Positions 45,597 through 53,795 are shown, numbered from the stretch's first letter. The stretch is 64,000 nucleotides of DNA from Candidatus Nanoarchaeia archaeon (GCA_028279725.1 JANQNE010000007.1:35406-99405), one strand, 5' to 3'. Numbers and translations: made by a program. The notes: generated from the sequence alone by a model not told the origin.

Positions 45597-46273
45597 TATC
45601 AAATATTGCAGATATGCTGCTATTATTATTGGTAAGTTTTGCTCTAGTCTCCTTCTTCCTTCTCAATAAAAAAGCAAGTAAAAAAAGATTTTTCTTCTTC
45701 CTCATAACAATAATAGTTTTCCTGACACTCTATGTTTTTAGAGAACAAATCCTAAATTTCATAAAAGATATTCCCTTTGTCTGGAAGATAGTTGGCCCGA
45801 TAATAACTGAAGTTGGTGAAGGAACTTTGCTAGGGCTATTCTACTTAACTTCATTAGGGGCTTTATTCTTTCTGAGCATTCCTGTTGAAGTATCTTTCAT
45901 CTATTTCCTAACTCTCGATCATAATCCAGCACTTGTAATAATAACTGCACTCTTCGGATCATTAGTTGGACTGACGATAAATTACATTATAGGATTCATA
46001 TTCGGAGAAAAAGTATTCAGGTATTTCCTCAAGGAAAAGTTCGATAAGTTCAAAGAAACTCTAAATAAGTTCGGAGGAGCGATAATACTGTTCGGAAATG
46101 TTATTCCGTTCCCTTCAGAACTTTTCAGCGCAATCCTGGGATCAACAAGATACAACTTCAAGAAATTCATAATCTATAGTTTCTTTGGAAGGATCATAAA
46201 ATTCAGCCTAATCTTCTTCGCAAAAGACCTGTTCACAGAAAAAATACTGCCGAAGATAAATGGATTCTTCTAG
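45593..46273 (+). CDS. DedA/VTT-domain membrane protein
   Basis: A 226-aa integral membrane protein with about six hydrophobic segments. The G-S-L-V-G-L-T-I-N-Y-I-I-G-F and F-G-N-V-I-P-F-P-S-E-L-F-S-A-I-L-G segments match the DedA/SNARE-associated (VTT) family, which in bacteria and eukaryotes moves or scrambles lipids. It is translationally coupled to rtcB by a 4-nt overlap, although a functional link is not obvious. Confidence 0.82.
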   Translation: MISNIADMLLLLLVSFALVSFFLLNKKASKKRFFFFLITIIVFLTLYVFREQILNFIKDIPFVWKIVGPIITEVGEGTLLGLFYLTSLGALFFLSIPVEVSFIYFLTLDHNPALVIITALFGSLVGLTINYIIGFIFGEKVFRYFLKEKFDKFKETLNKFGGAIILFGNVIPFPSELFSAILGSTRYNFKKFIIYSFFGRIIKFSLIFFAKDLFTEKILPKINGFF

Positions 46274-46276
46274 ATA

Positions 46277-47038
46277 TTATCTTTCAGAAATGTAGTTGAG
46301 CATAACTCTTACCGCAGGCCTATAATTATCTCCATTATTATCTATCTCGTTCTTGATATGATTAATATCATACTTAAGAAATTTAAGATCTACCATTTCG
46401 GGCTTCATCCCAAAATCTTCTGCTCTTTTTATTGCTGCATCTAGTTTCCTTTTTACATCTTCAGAATCAATCTTCAGCCGAATTGTATAGAGAAAACTTC
46501 CGTGCTGTTCAGATTCCATACCAAATAACATCATAGGTCTTACATGCTTAAAGGATTCCGGAACTAGTCCAAACTCTTCAAATACTTCCCTGTATAACGC
46601 AACACCTAAAGAAGGTATCCCATCAGGTGAATCCAGATCTGGATGAACTGCTCCTGCAGCTATATTGTATTGGTTGTTCCCTCTTTCAGAATTATCTCTT
46701 AAGCCAAAAACTAGATTCCCATCCTCTGTAACTATATTAGCTGAAACATAAACAGGATTAGCCCTGTCTTCTAAATTGTCTTCTTTCCTTGTCCCAACAT
46801 GATGTTTAAAATCAGTAACACTTGTATTAAGAATTAATCTGTTCCCTTTCAGATCATAGCTGTCCAATCTGACCATGGGGGCAGACCACAGGTTATCACT
46901 TTTAGCTAATTTCTCTTCCCATATCTTCTCAACCTTTTCCTCAATCTTAGGCTCAGGAGTCCAGACTCTGTCTGAATGATTATCTACAATAACCTTCTCG
47001 TAACCTGCGCAATGTATCTTAATTTTCTCTTCTGCCAT
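46277..47038 (-). CDS. Nudix-type hydrolase
   Basis: A 253-aa protein. The Nudix-like stretch runs from G-A-V-H-P-D near residue 135 to Y-R-E-V-F-E-E-F-G-L, keeping the R-E-x2-E-E core, with a few extra residues in the first part. N-terminal 100 residues form a separate domain. It would cleave a nucleoside diphosphate linked to another moiety; the substrate is unknown. The stop is 3 nt from the convergent DedA gene. Confidence 0.8.
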   Translation of the reverse strand: MAEEKIKIHCAGYEKVIVDNHSDRVWTPEPKIEEKVEKIWEEKLAKSDNLWSAPMVRLDSYDLKGNRLILNTSVTDFKHHVGTRKEDNLEDRANPVYVSANIVTEDGNLVFGLRDNSERGNNQYNIAAGAVHPDLDSPDGIPSLGVALYREVFEEFGLVPESFKHVRPMMLFGMESEQHGSFLYTIRLKIDSEDVKRKLDAAIKRAEDFGMKPEMVDLKFLKYDINHIKNEIDNNGDNYRPAVRVMLNYISER

Positions 47039-47059
47039 TTTAAAAGAAATCTAAACACT

Positions 47060-47662
47060 CTAAAGATCAATTATCTTTCCTTCTTTACCTACATTGATGA
47101 CCCTTGTCTTCCCTACTTTCTCTTCTATACCTTCAGCCTCATGCACATGGCTGCAAAGCATAATATCCGGCTCAAAAGACTCAACAGCTTTCCTTATGCC
47201 TTTGCTTCCCTCAAAAAAAGAGCTGAACTTCTCCATCTTTGTGTCTGATGGATGTACATGCGTAACCATTATCTTCTTACTCATATCCTTAACATAATCA
47301 TGGCCTTTCTTCAATAGATCATATATCTCTTTTTCATCCAATTGAAACAGGCCGATATTCGCTCCGCCGCATCCAAACAAACCAATATCTTCAGCCTTGA
47401 TTGAATAACCATGTAGATTAGTTGCCCCATATTGCTGTGCTAAAAAATCAGCAGTTGCAATAGTCTCATGATTCCCAGGAACAAGCAGTACTTTTTGTTT
47501 CTTTGCTGCAAAAGGCCCGATAAGATTCTCTGTACTCATCTCAAAATTAGTTATATCTCCGCACAAGACAACTAAATCTACTTTCTCTTTCTCAGCTTTT
47601 TCAGCGAGCCTTCTGGCTAAACTAATATCTCCGTGTATATCCCCACTCGCTAAAATTTTCAT
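47060..47662 (-). CDS. metallophosphoesterase (calcineurin-like)
   Basis: A 200-aa enzyme. Metal ligands are visible in order: G-D-I-H-G-D, L-C-G-D-I-T, P-G-N-H-E, T-H-V-H-P and C-S-H-V-H-E. The size and simple fold resemble YfcE/MJ0936-type phosphodiesterases. The Nudix gene follows after 21 nt on the same strand. Confidence 0.92.
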   Translation of the reverse strand: MKILASGDIHGDISLARRLAEKAEKEKVDLVVLCGDITNFEMSTENLIGPFAAKKQKVLLVPGNHETIATADFLAQQYGATNLHGYSIKAEDIGLFGCGGANIGLFQLDEKEIYDLLKKGHDYVKDMSKKIMVTHVHPSDTKMEKFSSFFEGSKGIRKAVESFEPDIMLCSHVHEAEGIEEKVGKTRVINVGKEGKIIDL

Positions 47663-47790
47663 TTTTATTCAAAGCTGTTAAGGAATTATCATTTATATAA
47701 CTTTCCATGGTTTATGACCAAAAGGTAGCAAATCAATAATACAGCTCTAAAATATAAAAATTAATAAACCGAAGCTAAAAACCACGTAAT

Positions 47791-48138
47791 ATGGAATTAA
47801 CACTGACAAAAAGAATAGAAAGTAACTCATCAGAATCATTGATCAAAAAAGCAAGGAATAATCTTAACTTAGAGTATGATCAAGCTTCAAAACTTATAAT
47901 TGATCTGGGAAAAGAATTTGATGAGCTTTCAAAGGAAAGTGTTGTTTATGACCAACAAGGATACTGGCTTAGGGGCAAAGAAGATTACGCTCACGCTATA
48001 TTGAAAGATGGAGGAGTGGTCAGAATCTACAATAAAAATGCATTGATGAATTTAGGAAGACATGATTCGCACGCAAGAGAGAATGCTTTCCAACTCTCAG
48101 AAGAAAGTATAAGTGCAGCATATCTAGAATATCTTTAA
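47791..48138 (+). CDS. hypothetical protein, 115 aa
   Basis: Not recognised. A mixed helical protein without membrane segments. It is flanked by an AT-rich 128-nt gap on the left and the convergent sua5 gene on the right, whose stop it abuts. Confidence 0.65.
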   Translation: MELTLTKRIESNSSESLIKKARNNLNLEYDQASKLIIDLGKEFDELSKESVVYDQQGYWLRGKEDYAHAILKDGGVVRIYNKNALMNLGRHDSHARENAFQLSEESISAAYLEYL

Positions 48139-48714
48139 CTATCTCTCTTTTACTTCTGTTTTTCCTTTAGACAGATTGATCAAAGTTGAAGGCTTTCCTT
48201 TCTTCACACCTTCATATATGACAAAATCTATTCCGCCTTTGAGTTCATTATCAAGATCTTGCATCCTTGTCATAAAACTCTTTCCAGAAACATTAGCGCT
48301 TGTTGTTATTATCGGAACACCAATACTTTCAACAAAATCAGCAACCCAATGGTCGGGCATCCTAACACCTAATGAATTAAGGCCAGGATTTACGTTATCC
48401 GCAACAGCATCCTTGTTCTTCAATTTTAATATCAATGTATAAGGTCCTGGAAGTTTCCTCAGCCATTCTTCTCCTTCCTTTGTTATTTCACAGTTCTCTT
48501 TTATCCAGTTCTTAGAAGGAGCGATTATAGACATAGCAGAATCCTTAGGTCTTTTCTTCATCTCTCTGATCTTATCAACAGACTCAGGATTAGTAGCATC
48601 ACAGCCTAATCCATATATGGTGTCTGTCGGATGGATAAATAGCTTGCCTTCTTTTATCTTACCATATACTTCCTCCATCCTTAATTTCAGTTCTTCTTTA
48701 GATAATGTTTGCAT
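48139..48714 (-). CDS. Sua5/YrdC threonylcarbamoyl-AMP synthase
   Basis: A 191-aa YrdC-domain enzyme that makes threonylcarbamoyl-AMP for t6A37 of tRNA. F-I-H-P-T-D-T-I-Y-G-L-G-C-D-A (about 22-36) and K-K-R-P-K-D are the substrate-binding segments, and T-S-A-N-V-S-G-K lies near 145. It lacks the C-terminal Sua5 domain, like bacterial TsaC. The ATG at 48714 is leaderless, about 30 nt from a GATATAAATA box; the open frame extends to a GTG at 48729. Confidence 0.92.
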   Translation of the reverse strand: MQTLSKEELKLRMEEVYGKIKEGKLFIHPTDTIYGLGCDATNPESVDKIREMKKRPKDSAMSIIAPSKNWIKENCEITKEGEEWLRKLPGPYTLILKLKNKDAVADNVNPGLNSLGVRMPDHWVADFVESIGVPIITTSANVSGKSFMTRMQDLDNELKGGIDFVIYEGVKKGKPSTLINLSKGKTEVKER

Positions 48715-48797
48715 AATACGCAGAATCACTTGGAGCTATTTATATCTTTAGGTTATAAAATATATAAAAAAGAAAACGCACTATGGACACATGGAAA

Positions 48798-48929
48798 CTA
48801 TTGGGCGTCTAGATTTCTTATATTTTGTGCTCTGGTGTTTTGTTGGAAGTGGAGATCGTCAAGAAAATCTATTCTCTCTTTGTAGCTTTCCCATTCAACA
48901 TATTCTGTTTTAAAAATATCCCATATCAT
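48798..48929 (-). CDS. small protein 3 of a three-gene micro-operon, 43 aa
   Basis: Begins M-I-W-D-I-F-K-T-E-Y and is rich in Asp, Gln and Asn. Not recognised; too short for domain calls. AGGTGATC sits just before the ATG and overlaps the stop of the preceding small gene. The good ribosome binding site and tight spacing are the evidence that it is real. Confidence 0.6.
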   Translation of the reverse strand: MIWDIFKTEYVEWESYKERIDFLDDLHFQQNTRAQNIRNLDAQ

Positions 48930-48938
48930 TTTGATCAC

Positions 48939-49133
48939 CTACGCAGCCAGATATCCTTTCATAAATGCTTCTTCTTCAGCACTTATCTCGTCATTCTCGC
49001 TGAATTCTTCAATTCTGGCTTCAGAATAGATATCATGATCTTCAACTAATTCACCATCAAAATCCATATTCATCTTTTTCTTCATTTCATCCATCTTTAT
49101 CAGCCTCAGCTGTTCTTCTACACTGTTTCTCAT
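48939..49133 (-). CDS. small protein 2 of a three-gene micro-operon, 64 aa
   Basis: Acidic, probably helical; begins M-R-N-S-V-E-E-Q-L-R and ends with F-M-K-G-Y-L-A-A. Not recognised. The ATG at 49133 overlaps the previous stop (ATGA) and has AGGTGG upstream. A longer reading from 49142 would start inside the preceding gene. Confidence 0.7.
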   Translation of the reverse strand: MRNSVEEQLRLIKMDEMKKKMNMDFDGELVEDHDIYSEARIEEFSENDEISAEEEAFMKGYLAA

Positions 49134-49276
49134 CTTAACCACCTGTCTGAGAATTGGATATCAAAACTCTCGATATTCCTCTCTTTCTGTGTTGCACATG
49201 TCTTCATTGTCAAGGATTGGATCTGTCTCTCAAACAATTTCCTTATTGTTGGTAAGCTTAAATCATCAGGGCTCAT
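49130..49276 (-). CDS. small protein 1 of a three-gene micro-operon, 48 aa
   Basis: Begins M-S-P-D-D-L-S-L-P-T and ends S-D-R-W-L-R. Not recognised. The ATG has GAGGTG seven nt upstream, directly after a small hairpin (CAAAATC-aaa-GATTTTG on the minus strand). A possible GTG-started 23-codon leader ORF (49266-49337) overlaps its start. The transcript would begin near 49404. Confidence 0.6.
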   Translation of the reverse strand: MSPDDLSLPTIRKLFERQIQSLTMKTCATQKERNIESFDIQFSDRWLR

Positions 49277-49334
49277 TTTGTTTCACCTCAAAATCTTTGA
49301 TTTTGTGGTGCCAGAAATTCGAAGGATTTCTATG

Positions 49335-49389
49335 CACCTCTTTTAAAAAAATTAGGAAGGAAGAAGTGTGGGGAGAAGCACTTCCTTCC
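49335..49389 (-). promoter_or_regulatory. structured leader of the small-protein operon
   Basis: On the minus strand a 9-bp hairpin (49381-49389 with 49355-49363) is followed by a T-run and then AAAAGAGGTG (49335-49344), a strong ribosome binding site before a GTG/CAT leader ORF. The hairpin plus T-run could stop transcription; the site after it could start translation. This suggests regulated expression. Confidence 0.5.
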
Positions 49390-49426
49390 GAATTCATAAA
49401 AAACATTAATTATTACAGATAGACTC

Positions 49427-49435
49427 ATTTATATA
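49427..49435 (-). promoter_or_regulatory. TATA box of the small-protein operon
   Basis: TATATAAAT on the minus strand, inside GGTATATAAATGAG. Transcription would start near 49404, leaving a leader of about 128 nt before the first small gene. Confidence 0.55.
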
Positions 49436-49445
49436 CCTCACTCGC

Positions 49446-49528
49446 CAATGTCCAGTGTCCAGTGAAACCTAATTCAAGCAATACAAGGCCTAAAACTTAA
49501 GAATTCTGCACTTAAGCAATGTCCAGTG
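49446..49528. repeat. three copies of TGTCCAGTG upstream of the small-protein promoter
   Basis: Copies start at 49449, 49456 (overlapping by 2 nt) and 49520. The first and third share the 13-nt word CAATGTCCAGTGT. They lie 15-100 nt upstream of the TATA box, a typical place for an activator or repressor site. Confidence 0.55.
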
Positions 49529-49539
49529 TTAAAAACCCC

Positions 49540-49560
49540 AATACTTACAATGTAAGTATT
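49540..49560 (-). terminator. hairpin after the HD gene
   Basis: AATACTTAC (49540-49548) pairs with GTAAGTATT (49552-49560) around a 3-nt loop. On the minus strand it overlaps the HD stop codon and is followed by GGGGTTTTT. Confidence 0.5.
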
Positions 49561-50245
49561 AAAGAAACCCATATTTTAGAATATCTCCTTCTTGTAATTT
49601 TCCTTCACTCAATGCCTTAACTCGTTCATTGAGCATATATACTCTATCTCTTCCAGCTCTAATTGAATCAGCAACAACATCAGATCTATATTTCAGATCA
49701 TCTTCATATCTTGCTAGAGTCTTCTCCAGTTTTTCATCAATATTTACCCTCTCTCCATCGATATTACTAAAATCAGATAAAGTGACTATGGCCTCCTGCC
49801 AAGTCCTAGGCAAAAGTAAAGAAGTTTCTATAGGTTCAAACTCTTTTCTAAAGCCAGAATTATCAGGATTATTCCATCTTTCATAAAGAAATCCATGAGA
49901 TCTGAACATCTGAGCTATCCTATATATTTGTCTCCAAGAATCTGTAACACCTTTTTTGATCCCATTCTCCTCGATATAATTAGCACCTCTTAGTTCATGA
50001 AATAATTGATTCTTTCTAAGTGGCCTTCCTATATCATGCAAACCTGCTGCCAGAGAAACCTCTTCCTTGACTAAAGGTATATTAGGATACTTTGAAACGA
50101 TCTTATCGACTAACTCTCCAGCAACATTATAATTTCCTTCCAAATGTCTAAGATAATTATCAGGATTGACTAGATTGCCTGGATTTGAATCTATCAATCT
50201 CTTAGCTAAATCTATTACTCCTTTTTTATCCATTATTTGTCTCAT
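49559..50245 (-). CDS. HD-domain phosphohydrolase
   Basis: A 228-aa HD-superfamily protein. H39 (or nearby) starts the helix, L-H-D-I-G-R-P-L near residue 68 is the HD pair, and F-H-E-L-R-G-A-N-Y and S-D-F-S-N-I-D supply further ligands. There is no GYP motif, so this is not a recognisable c-di-GMP phosphodiesterase. The ATG is leaderless, about 27 nt from GATTTATATAG (50266-50277, minus). Confidence 0.82.
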   Translation of the reverse strand: MRQIMDKKGVIDLAKRLIDSNPGNLVNPDNYLRHLEGNYNVAGELVDKIVSKYPNIPLVKEEVSLAAGLHDIGRPLRKNQLFHELRGANYIEENGIKKGVTDSWRQIYRIAQMFRSHGFLYERWNNPDNSGFRKEFEPIETSLLLPRTWQEAIVTLSDFSNIDGERVNIDEKLEKTLARYEDDLKYRSDVVADSIRAGRDRVYMLNERVKALSEGKLQEGDILKYGFL

Positions 50246-50324
50246 GGATATATAGATGTTTTTCTACTATATAAATCTTTCGTTTTGTAACCACTATTTA
50301 GTGACAAATAATAATAAAGAAAAA

Positions 50325-50438
50325 AGGGAGCGCTGGGACTTGAACCCAGGATCAGCGGGATAAACGTTGAAGTCATCGGCTTTCGCCTCATCATCCCAAC
50401 TTTGCAGCCGCTTGCCTTAGCCGCTTGGCCACGCCCCC
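50325..50438 (-). tRNA. tRNA-Cys (anticodon GCA) with intron
   Basis: Acceptor GGGGGCG (50438-50432) pairs with CGCTCCC (50332-50326) with one G-U, and the discriminator is T. Anticodon stem AGCGG/CCGCT, loop CTGCAA-intron-C, anticodon GCA. T-arm CTGGG-TTCAAGT-CCCAG. Removing 42 nt after position 37 leaves 72 nt. Confidence 0.92.
50360..50401 (-). other. tRNA-Cys intron at 37/38, 42 nt
   Basis: Begins AGTTGGG and ends GTTTAT. Inner helix GTTG/CAAC and a GGC-GAAA-GCC hairpin are present. The bulge-helix-bulge is relaxed. ATGATGA, identical to a box C consensus, lies between the helices. Confidence 0.75.
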
Positions 50439-50441
50439 ATA

Positions 50442-50532
50442 CGGACCTGAGGGGATTCGAACCCCCGGTCTACAGCTCTCTTCCAAAAATGGATAGAAGG
50501 CTGTCGCCTTATCCAGGCTAGGCTACAGGTCC
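50442..50532 (-). tRNA. tRNA-Arg (anticodon TCT) with intron
   Basis: Acceptor GGACCTG (50532-50526) pairs with CAGGTCC (50449-50443), discriminator G. Anticodon stem ACAGC/GCTGT, loop CTTCTA-intron-A, anticodon TCT. T-arm GGGGG-TTCGAAT-CCCCT. Removing 16 nt leaves 75 nt. It is 3 nt from tRNA-Cys; the two are probably co-transcribed. Confidence 0.92.
50478..50493 (-). other. tRNA-Arg(TCT) intron at 37/38, 16 nt
   Basis: Sequence TCCATTTTTGGAAGAG on the minus strand. TCCA pairs with TGGA around a short T-loop, and CTT/AAG pairing across the borders gives a relaxed bulge-helix-bulge. It is close to the shortest sizes known for archaeal tRNA introns. Confidence 0.78.
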
Positions 50533-50575
50533 TTAATAAACTATTGTGTTCTTCATTCATTTATAAATTTTTGTG

Positions 50576-51049
50576 CTAAACAAACACAAAATATAGAACT
50601 AATAATGCCAATGTAACTATCCCTTCAAATATAATCCCTTCTTTAGCTGTCTTCCACCAATTCAAGAAAAATATTCTCCTTGAAAAAGGACTCAAAGGCC
50701 TGGTATGTCCAGTCAAAAAATCAACAATATAATGAGTTGGCACACATATTGCAGCAACAAGCAATATCTCTTTATGCAAAGCAGTCTGATACAGCAATAA
50801 AATAATGACCAAAAAAGCTACTGTAGCTGGAAACTCGTGCAGTACAGATCTCATCTCAAGAGCTTCTGCTGATTTGTAATAATTCAGTAGATTCTTCTCT
50901 TTTTTCAAAAAAACTCTCAAAAAAGGAAGCCAGTGATCAACATCAATAACTACAGAAAAAATCACAATCGGCAAAAATAATTCCTTAGCATTCGGTAAAA
51001 ATAAAGATGTAGCAAAATACCCAGTTATAATATGAACTATCCAGTTCAT
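50576..51049 (-). CDS. membrane-bound metal-dependent hydrolase-like protein (DUF457/YdjM type)
   Basis: A 157-aa protein with about four TM helices. His/Asp-bearing segments D-V-D-H-W-L-P, L-H-E-F-P and P-T-H-Y-I-V-D-F match the YdjM/DUF457 family. Function unknown; some relatives respond to DNA damage. The ATG overlaps the top6A stop by 4 nt, so it is the last gene of the KH-top6B-top6A operon. Confidence 0.8.
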   Translation of the reverse strand: MNWIVHIITGYFATSLFLPNAKELFLPIVIFSVVIDVDHWLPFLRVFLKKEKNLLNYYKSAEALEMRSVLHEFPATVAFLVIILLLYQTALHKEILLVAAICVPTHYIVDFLTGHTRPLSPFSRRIFFLNWWKTAKEGIIFEGIVTLALLVLYFVFV

Positions 51050-52146
51050 GGTAACCAGCTTTTAGGATTCTTCAGTTTCTTAGGAAGATAATCAGAAATA
51101 ACGAAATTTAATCCATGCTTTGCTAATGCCTGCTGCTCTGCCCTAACCTTCATCTTTACTATCTGAGCAAGCGACTTCTGCCATTCCTTATGATGCTGTA
51201 CAAAAGGATCATTCTTTATTCCGTCTTTAACTCTCTTTATATCTACATCTTTTAGTGGGTGTGTCGGAAGCTTATAATCTACAATATCTTGCGGCGTTAT
51301 TCCTATAAACTTTGCATTTGGAACACAAAAATACTCATTTATGTGCGCAGCATTACCGCTTCCCACCTTAAAAGTTCTGTAGATATTCAAAAATCCATAA
51401 GGATCTCCATCAGTAAAAACAAACACAGGCAATTTCTTATCATCACTTAACCTTCTGATAAATCTCCTGCATGCTCTTGTAGGAACTCCCCCTAAAGATA
51501 TCAATATACAATTAGCCTTCTTCCAATAGTTATGCTTTACTAACCTCTGAAACATACCTGCTGTTTCTATAGCTAAAATAAACTTAGCGCTTGTCTCAAA
51601 CTTCAGTCCTTCAACAGAACTAGGAACAGAATACGCTCCAGACCCCATTTTAGTGCAGTCGATCTTTATCTGCTTTCCGGTCTCAGGATCCTTATCGACA
51701 ACTATCAGCTTTCCTGCAATATCTCCTCCCTTTTCCTCAGGGATAAAACCAAGCTGCTCTCTGTTGACCATCATCATAGCTTCTATATCATCCATAACAG
51801 TATCTGACTCTGGCTGCTCTTTGAATCTAGCATCCTTCCAGTTCTTGGAGATATAATACATCTCTCTCTTTGTCGCAATATCATCATCCTGTATCAGCTT
51901 CTTGCTTTCATTCATCATAAGCAAAGTCTGCGCAAATGTTTTCACAGTTGATGCAGTCAATGTTCTCGACTTTGTCTTTCCAAGCAATTCAAAATAACCA
52001 TCCTTAACATCGTACTTGACATTATTCAAAGATCTTAATGGAGTAACAAGTTCAGGCTGCTTTTTCTTCATTATCTTGTTATAGATTCCTGTAGCTAGTT
52101 CTTTCATATCTTTCAGAACATTTCCTGACTTAGTTTTCTTCGCCAT
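51046..52146 (-). CDS. top6A: DNA topoisomerase VI subunit A
   Basis: Catalytic subunit (Spo11 homolog) that cuts both strands. The winged-helix 5Y-CAP domain has T-K-R-E-M-Y-Y-I-S-K with the active Tyr. The Toprim domain has A-I-E-T-A-G-M-F near 195 and F-T-D-G-D-P-Y-G for Mg. At 366 aa it is normal. The start lies 17 nt inside top6B. Confidence 0.95.
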   Translation of the reverse strand: MAKKTKSGNVLKDMKELATGIYNKIMKKKQPELVTPLRSLNNVKYDVKDGYFELLGKTKSRTLTASTVKTFAQTLLMMNESKKLIQDDDIATKREMYYISKNWKDARFKEQPESDTVMDDIEAMMMVNREQLGFIPEEKGGDIAGKLIVVDKDPETGKQIKIDCTKMGSGAYSVPSSVEGLKFETSAKFILAIETAGMFQRLVKHNYWKKANCILISLGGVPTRACRRFIRRLSDDKKLPVFVFTDGDPYGFLNIYRTFKVGSGNAAHINEYFCVPNAKFIGITPQDIVDYKLPTHPLKDVDIKRVKDGIKNDPFVQHHKEWQKSLAQIVKMKVRAEQQALAKHGLNFVISDYLPKKLKNPKSWLP

Positions 52147-53788
52147 CTTCTATAACCTCTTCTTCTTTCTTTCCGATCTTCGCTAGATCTTCATCATAAT
52201 CCGGATTATCAACACCAATCTTCTCTAGTGTTCCCCTCTGTTTTTCTAATATAGTATTTAGCATGGAGCTGATCTTTTCTTCATCAGCTGCCTTCAATGA
52301 CAATAATTCTTTCAAAGCAGCTCCGACATAAGGGATGTATGTTTCGATATAGCTTCTCTTCTTGCTTTCATCTGCGATCTTTCTTCTTTTCCTTACATAA
52401 CTGGCTAATCTTCTTCCGCATTCCTGCAAAGCCAACTTAATCTCTTTGATTATTTCAGGATAATGAGCGATAGCTTCCTTGCTTTCAGAAGTAAACGGAA
52501 CCCACACAGATGCTATATGCACAACAATTGAACAAGGTCCGACAGGCAGTGAATTTTGGCTCTGGCTCAGACCATAAGCTCTCCAGCCTGTTCCCATTAT
52601 AGATTTTGTAGTCGCACAAGCTCCTTGCTGAAACAATAAAGGAACTCTGTTTGCAAATCTCATAACTCTTATAGTTCCTTCAGAATTCTGATCTCCACCA
52701 TAAGCAACTCCTGCCTCTATCACAAAAGGATTTCCCCTGTATACTGATGGAGGCCTGGTTACAGCAGCATAAAATTCAGCATTGATCTCTTTCCTCAGTC
52801 CTTTTTCTAATAACTCTTCACCAATAGGAGAGATACAATCAGTAGGTGGATTGATCAGCTTTGTCTTCTTTATACCTTCCATCAGCTTCTCAGTCATATC
52901 TCTGCTCATCTCTCTTGGTTTTGTATTTGGTAATAATGCTCCATTCTTGCAGATCTCTTTTGCAGTTCCTCCTCCAACTCTGGAAAACTCGGTTGTCAAA
53001 AAGCTCTGCAAAGTTCTGGAATCAGTATCTTTCAGAAGCTTGATCATCATTCCCATCTCAACACCATGTGGATGTGGCTTGATCTCTTTAGCCTCTTTAG
53101 GAACATTCTCAGTAGCCCTGGGAAATATGATCTGCTCTGCTTTAGGATTAGTGTATATTATAGTAACATGAGGATTTGTTATCGCAGTTTCCTTAAGGTA
53201 TTCATCTATAGACTGGCTTCCTCCGATATAGCTTGCCTCAAGATCAACTTCAATCTTAGTTCCCCTTTCTTTCTTCCATTCTTTTTCTTCTTCTTTCAGT
53301 ATCTCTGGTTTGTTCTGCTGTGTATTTACATGAAGCTCATAATAATTAGCTGGTTTATTAGGATGGATCTTAGAAGTTATCTTTGCAGCTCTTCCAGTTG
53401 TAAGCTGAGCATACATGACAGATGCAGATATACCAATACCTTGTTGACCACGTGATTGCTTCATTGTATGAAACTTGCTTCCATAAAGCAGCTTTGCAAA
53501 AATCTTCGGTATCTGAGCTTTGACGATTCCAGGACCATTATCCTCTATTGTAACTCTAAACCTGTCATTGCCCATATCAACAACATCAACGATAATTTCA
53601 GGAAGTATTCCAGCTTCCTCACAGGCATCTAAGCTGTTGTCAACTGCTTCTTTTATTGTAGTCATCAACGCTTTTCTCTTATTATCAAATCCAAGCAGAT
53701 GCCTGTTCCTTGAAAAGAATTCTGCAACACCAATATCTCTCTGTTTTTTCGCTAGTTCGTGTGCTTTTGTATTATCTTCCTTTGCCAT
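52130..53788 (-). CDS. top6B: DNA topoisomerase VI subunit B
   Basis: ATPase subunit that gates strand passage. GHKL motifs E-A-V-D-N-S-L-D-A, I-E-D-N-G-P-G-I and G-Q-Q-G-I-G-I-S-A are followed by the H2tH and transducer domains. At 552 aa it is full length for the archaeal type. It lies between the KH gene and top6A, the common archaeal order. Confidence 0.96.
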   Translation of the reverse strand: MAKEDNTKAHELAKKQRDIGVAEFFSRNRHLLGFDNKRKALMTTIKEAVDNSLDACEEAGILPEIIVDVVDMGNDRFRVTIEDNGPGIVKAQIPKIFAKLLYGSKFHTMKQSRGQQGIGISASVMYAQLTTGRAAKITSKIHPNKPANYYELHVNTQQNKPEILKEEEKEWKKERGTKIEVDLEASYIGGSQSIDEYLKETAITNPHVTIIYTNPKAEQIIFPRATENVPKEAKEIKPHPHGVEMGMMIKLLKDTDSRTLQSFLTTEFSRVGGGTAKEICKNGALLPNTKPREMSRDMTEKLMEGIKKTKLINPPTDCISPIGEELLEKGLRKEINAEFYAAVTRPPSVYRGNPFVIEAGVAYGGDQNSEGTIRVMRFANRVPLLFQQGACATTKSIMGTGWRAYGLSQSQNSLPVGPCSIVVHIASVWVPFTSESKEAIAHYPEIIKEIKLALQECGRRLASYVRKRRKIADESKKRSYIETYIPYVGAALKELLSLKAADEEKISSMLNTILEKQRGTLEKIGVDNPDYDEDLAKIGKKEEEVIEDGEEN

Positions 53789-53795
53789 ATATTAC

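Noticed and set aside
49446..49528. CRISPR-like repeat array
   Set aside because: Only three 9-nt copies with irregular spacing and no cas genes; better seen as regulator sites.
49559..50245. HD-GYP c-di-GMP phosphodiesterase to match the GGDEF proteins
   Set aside because: The protein has HD motifs but no GYP motif or its context, so it is only called a generic HD hydrolase.
50360..50401. Box C/D guide RNA inside the tRNA-Cys intron
   Set aside because: ATGATGA is present, but at 42 nt there is no room for guide regions and no proper D box within the intron.
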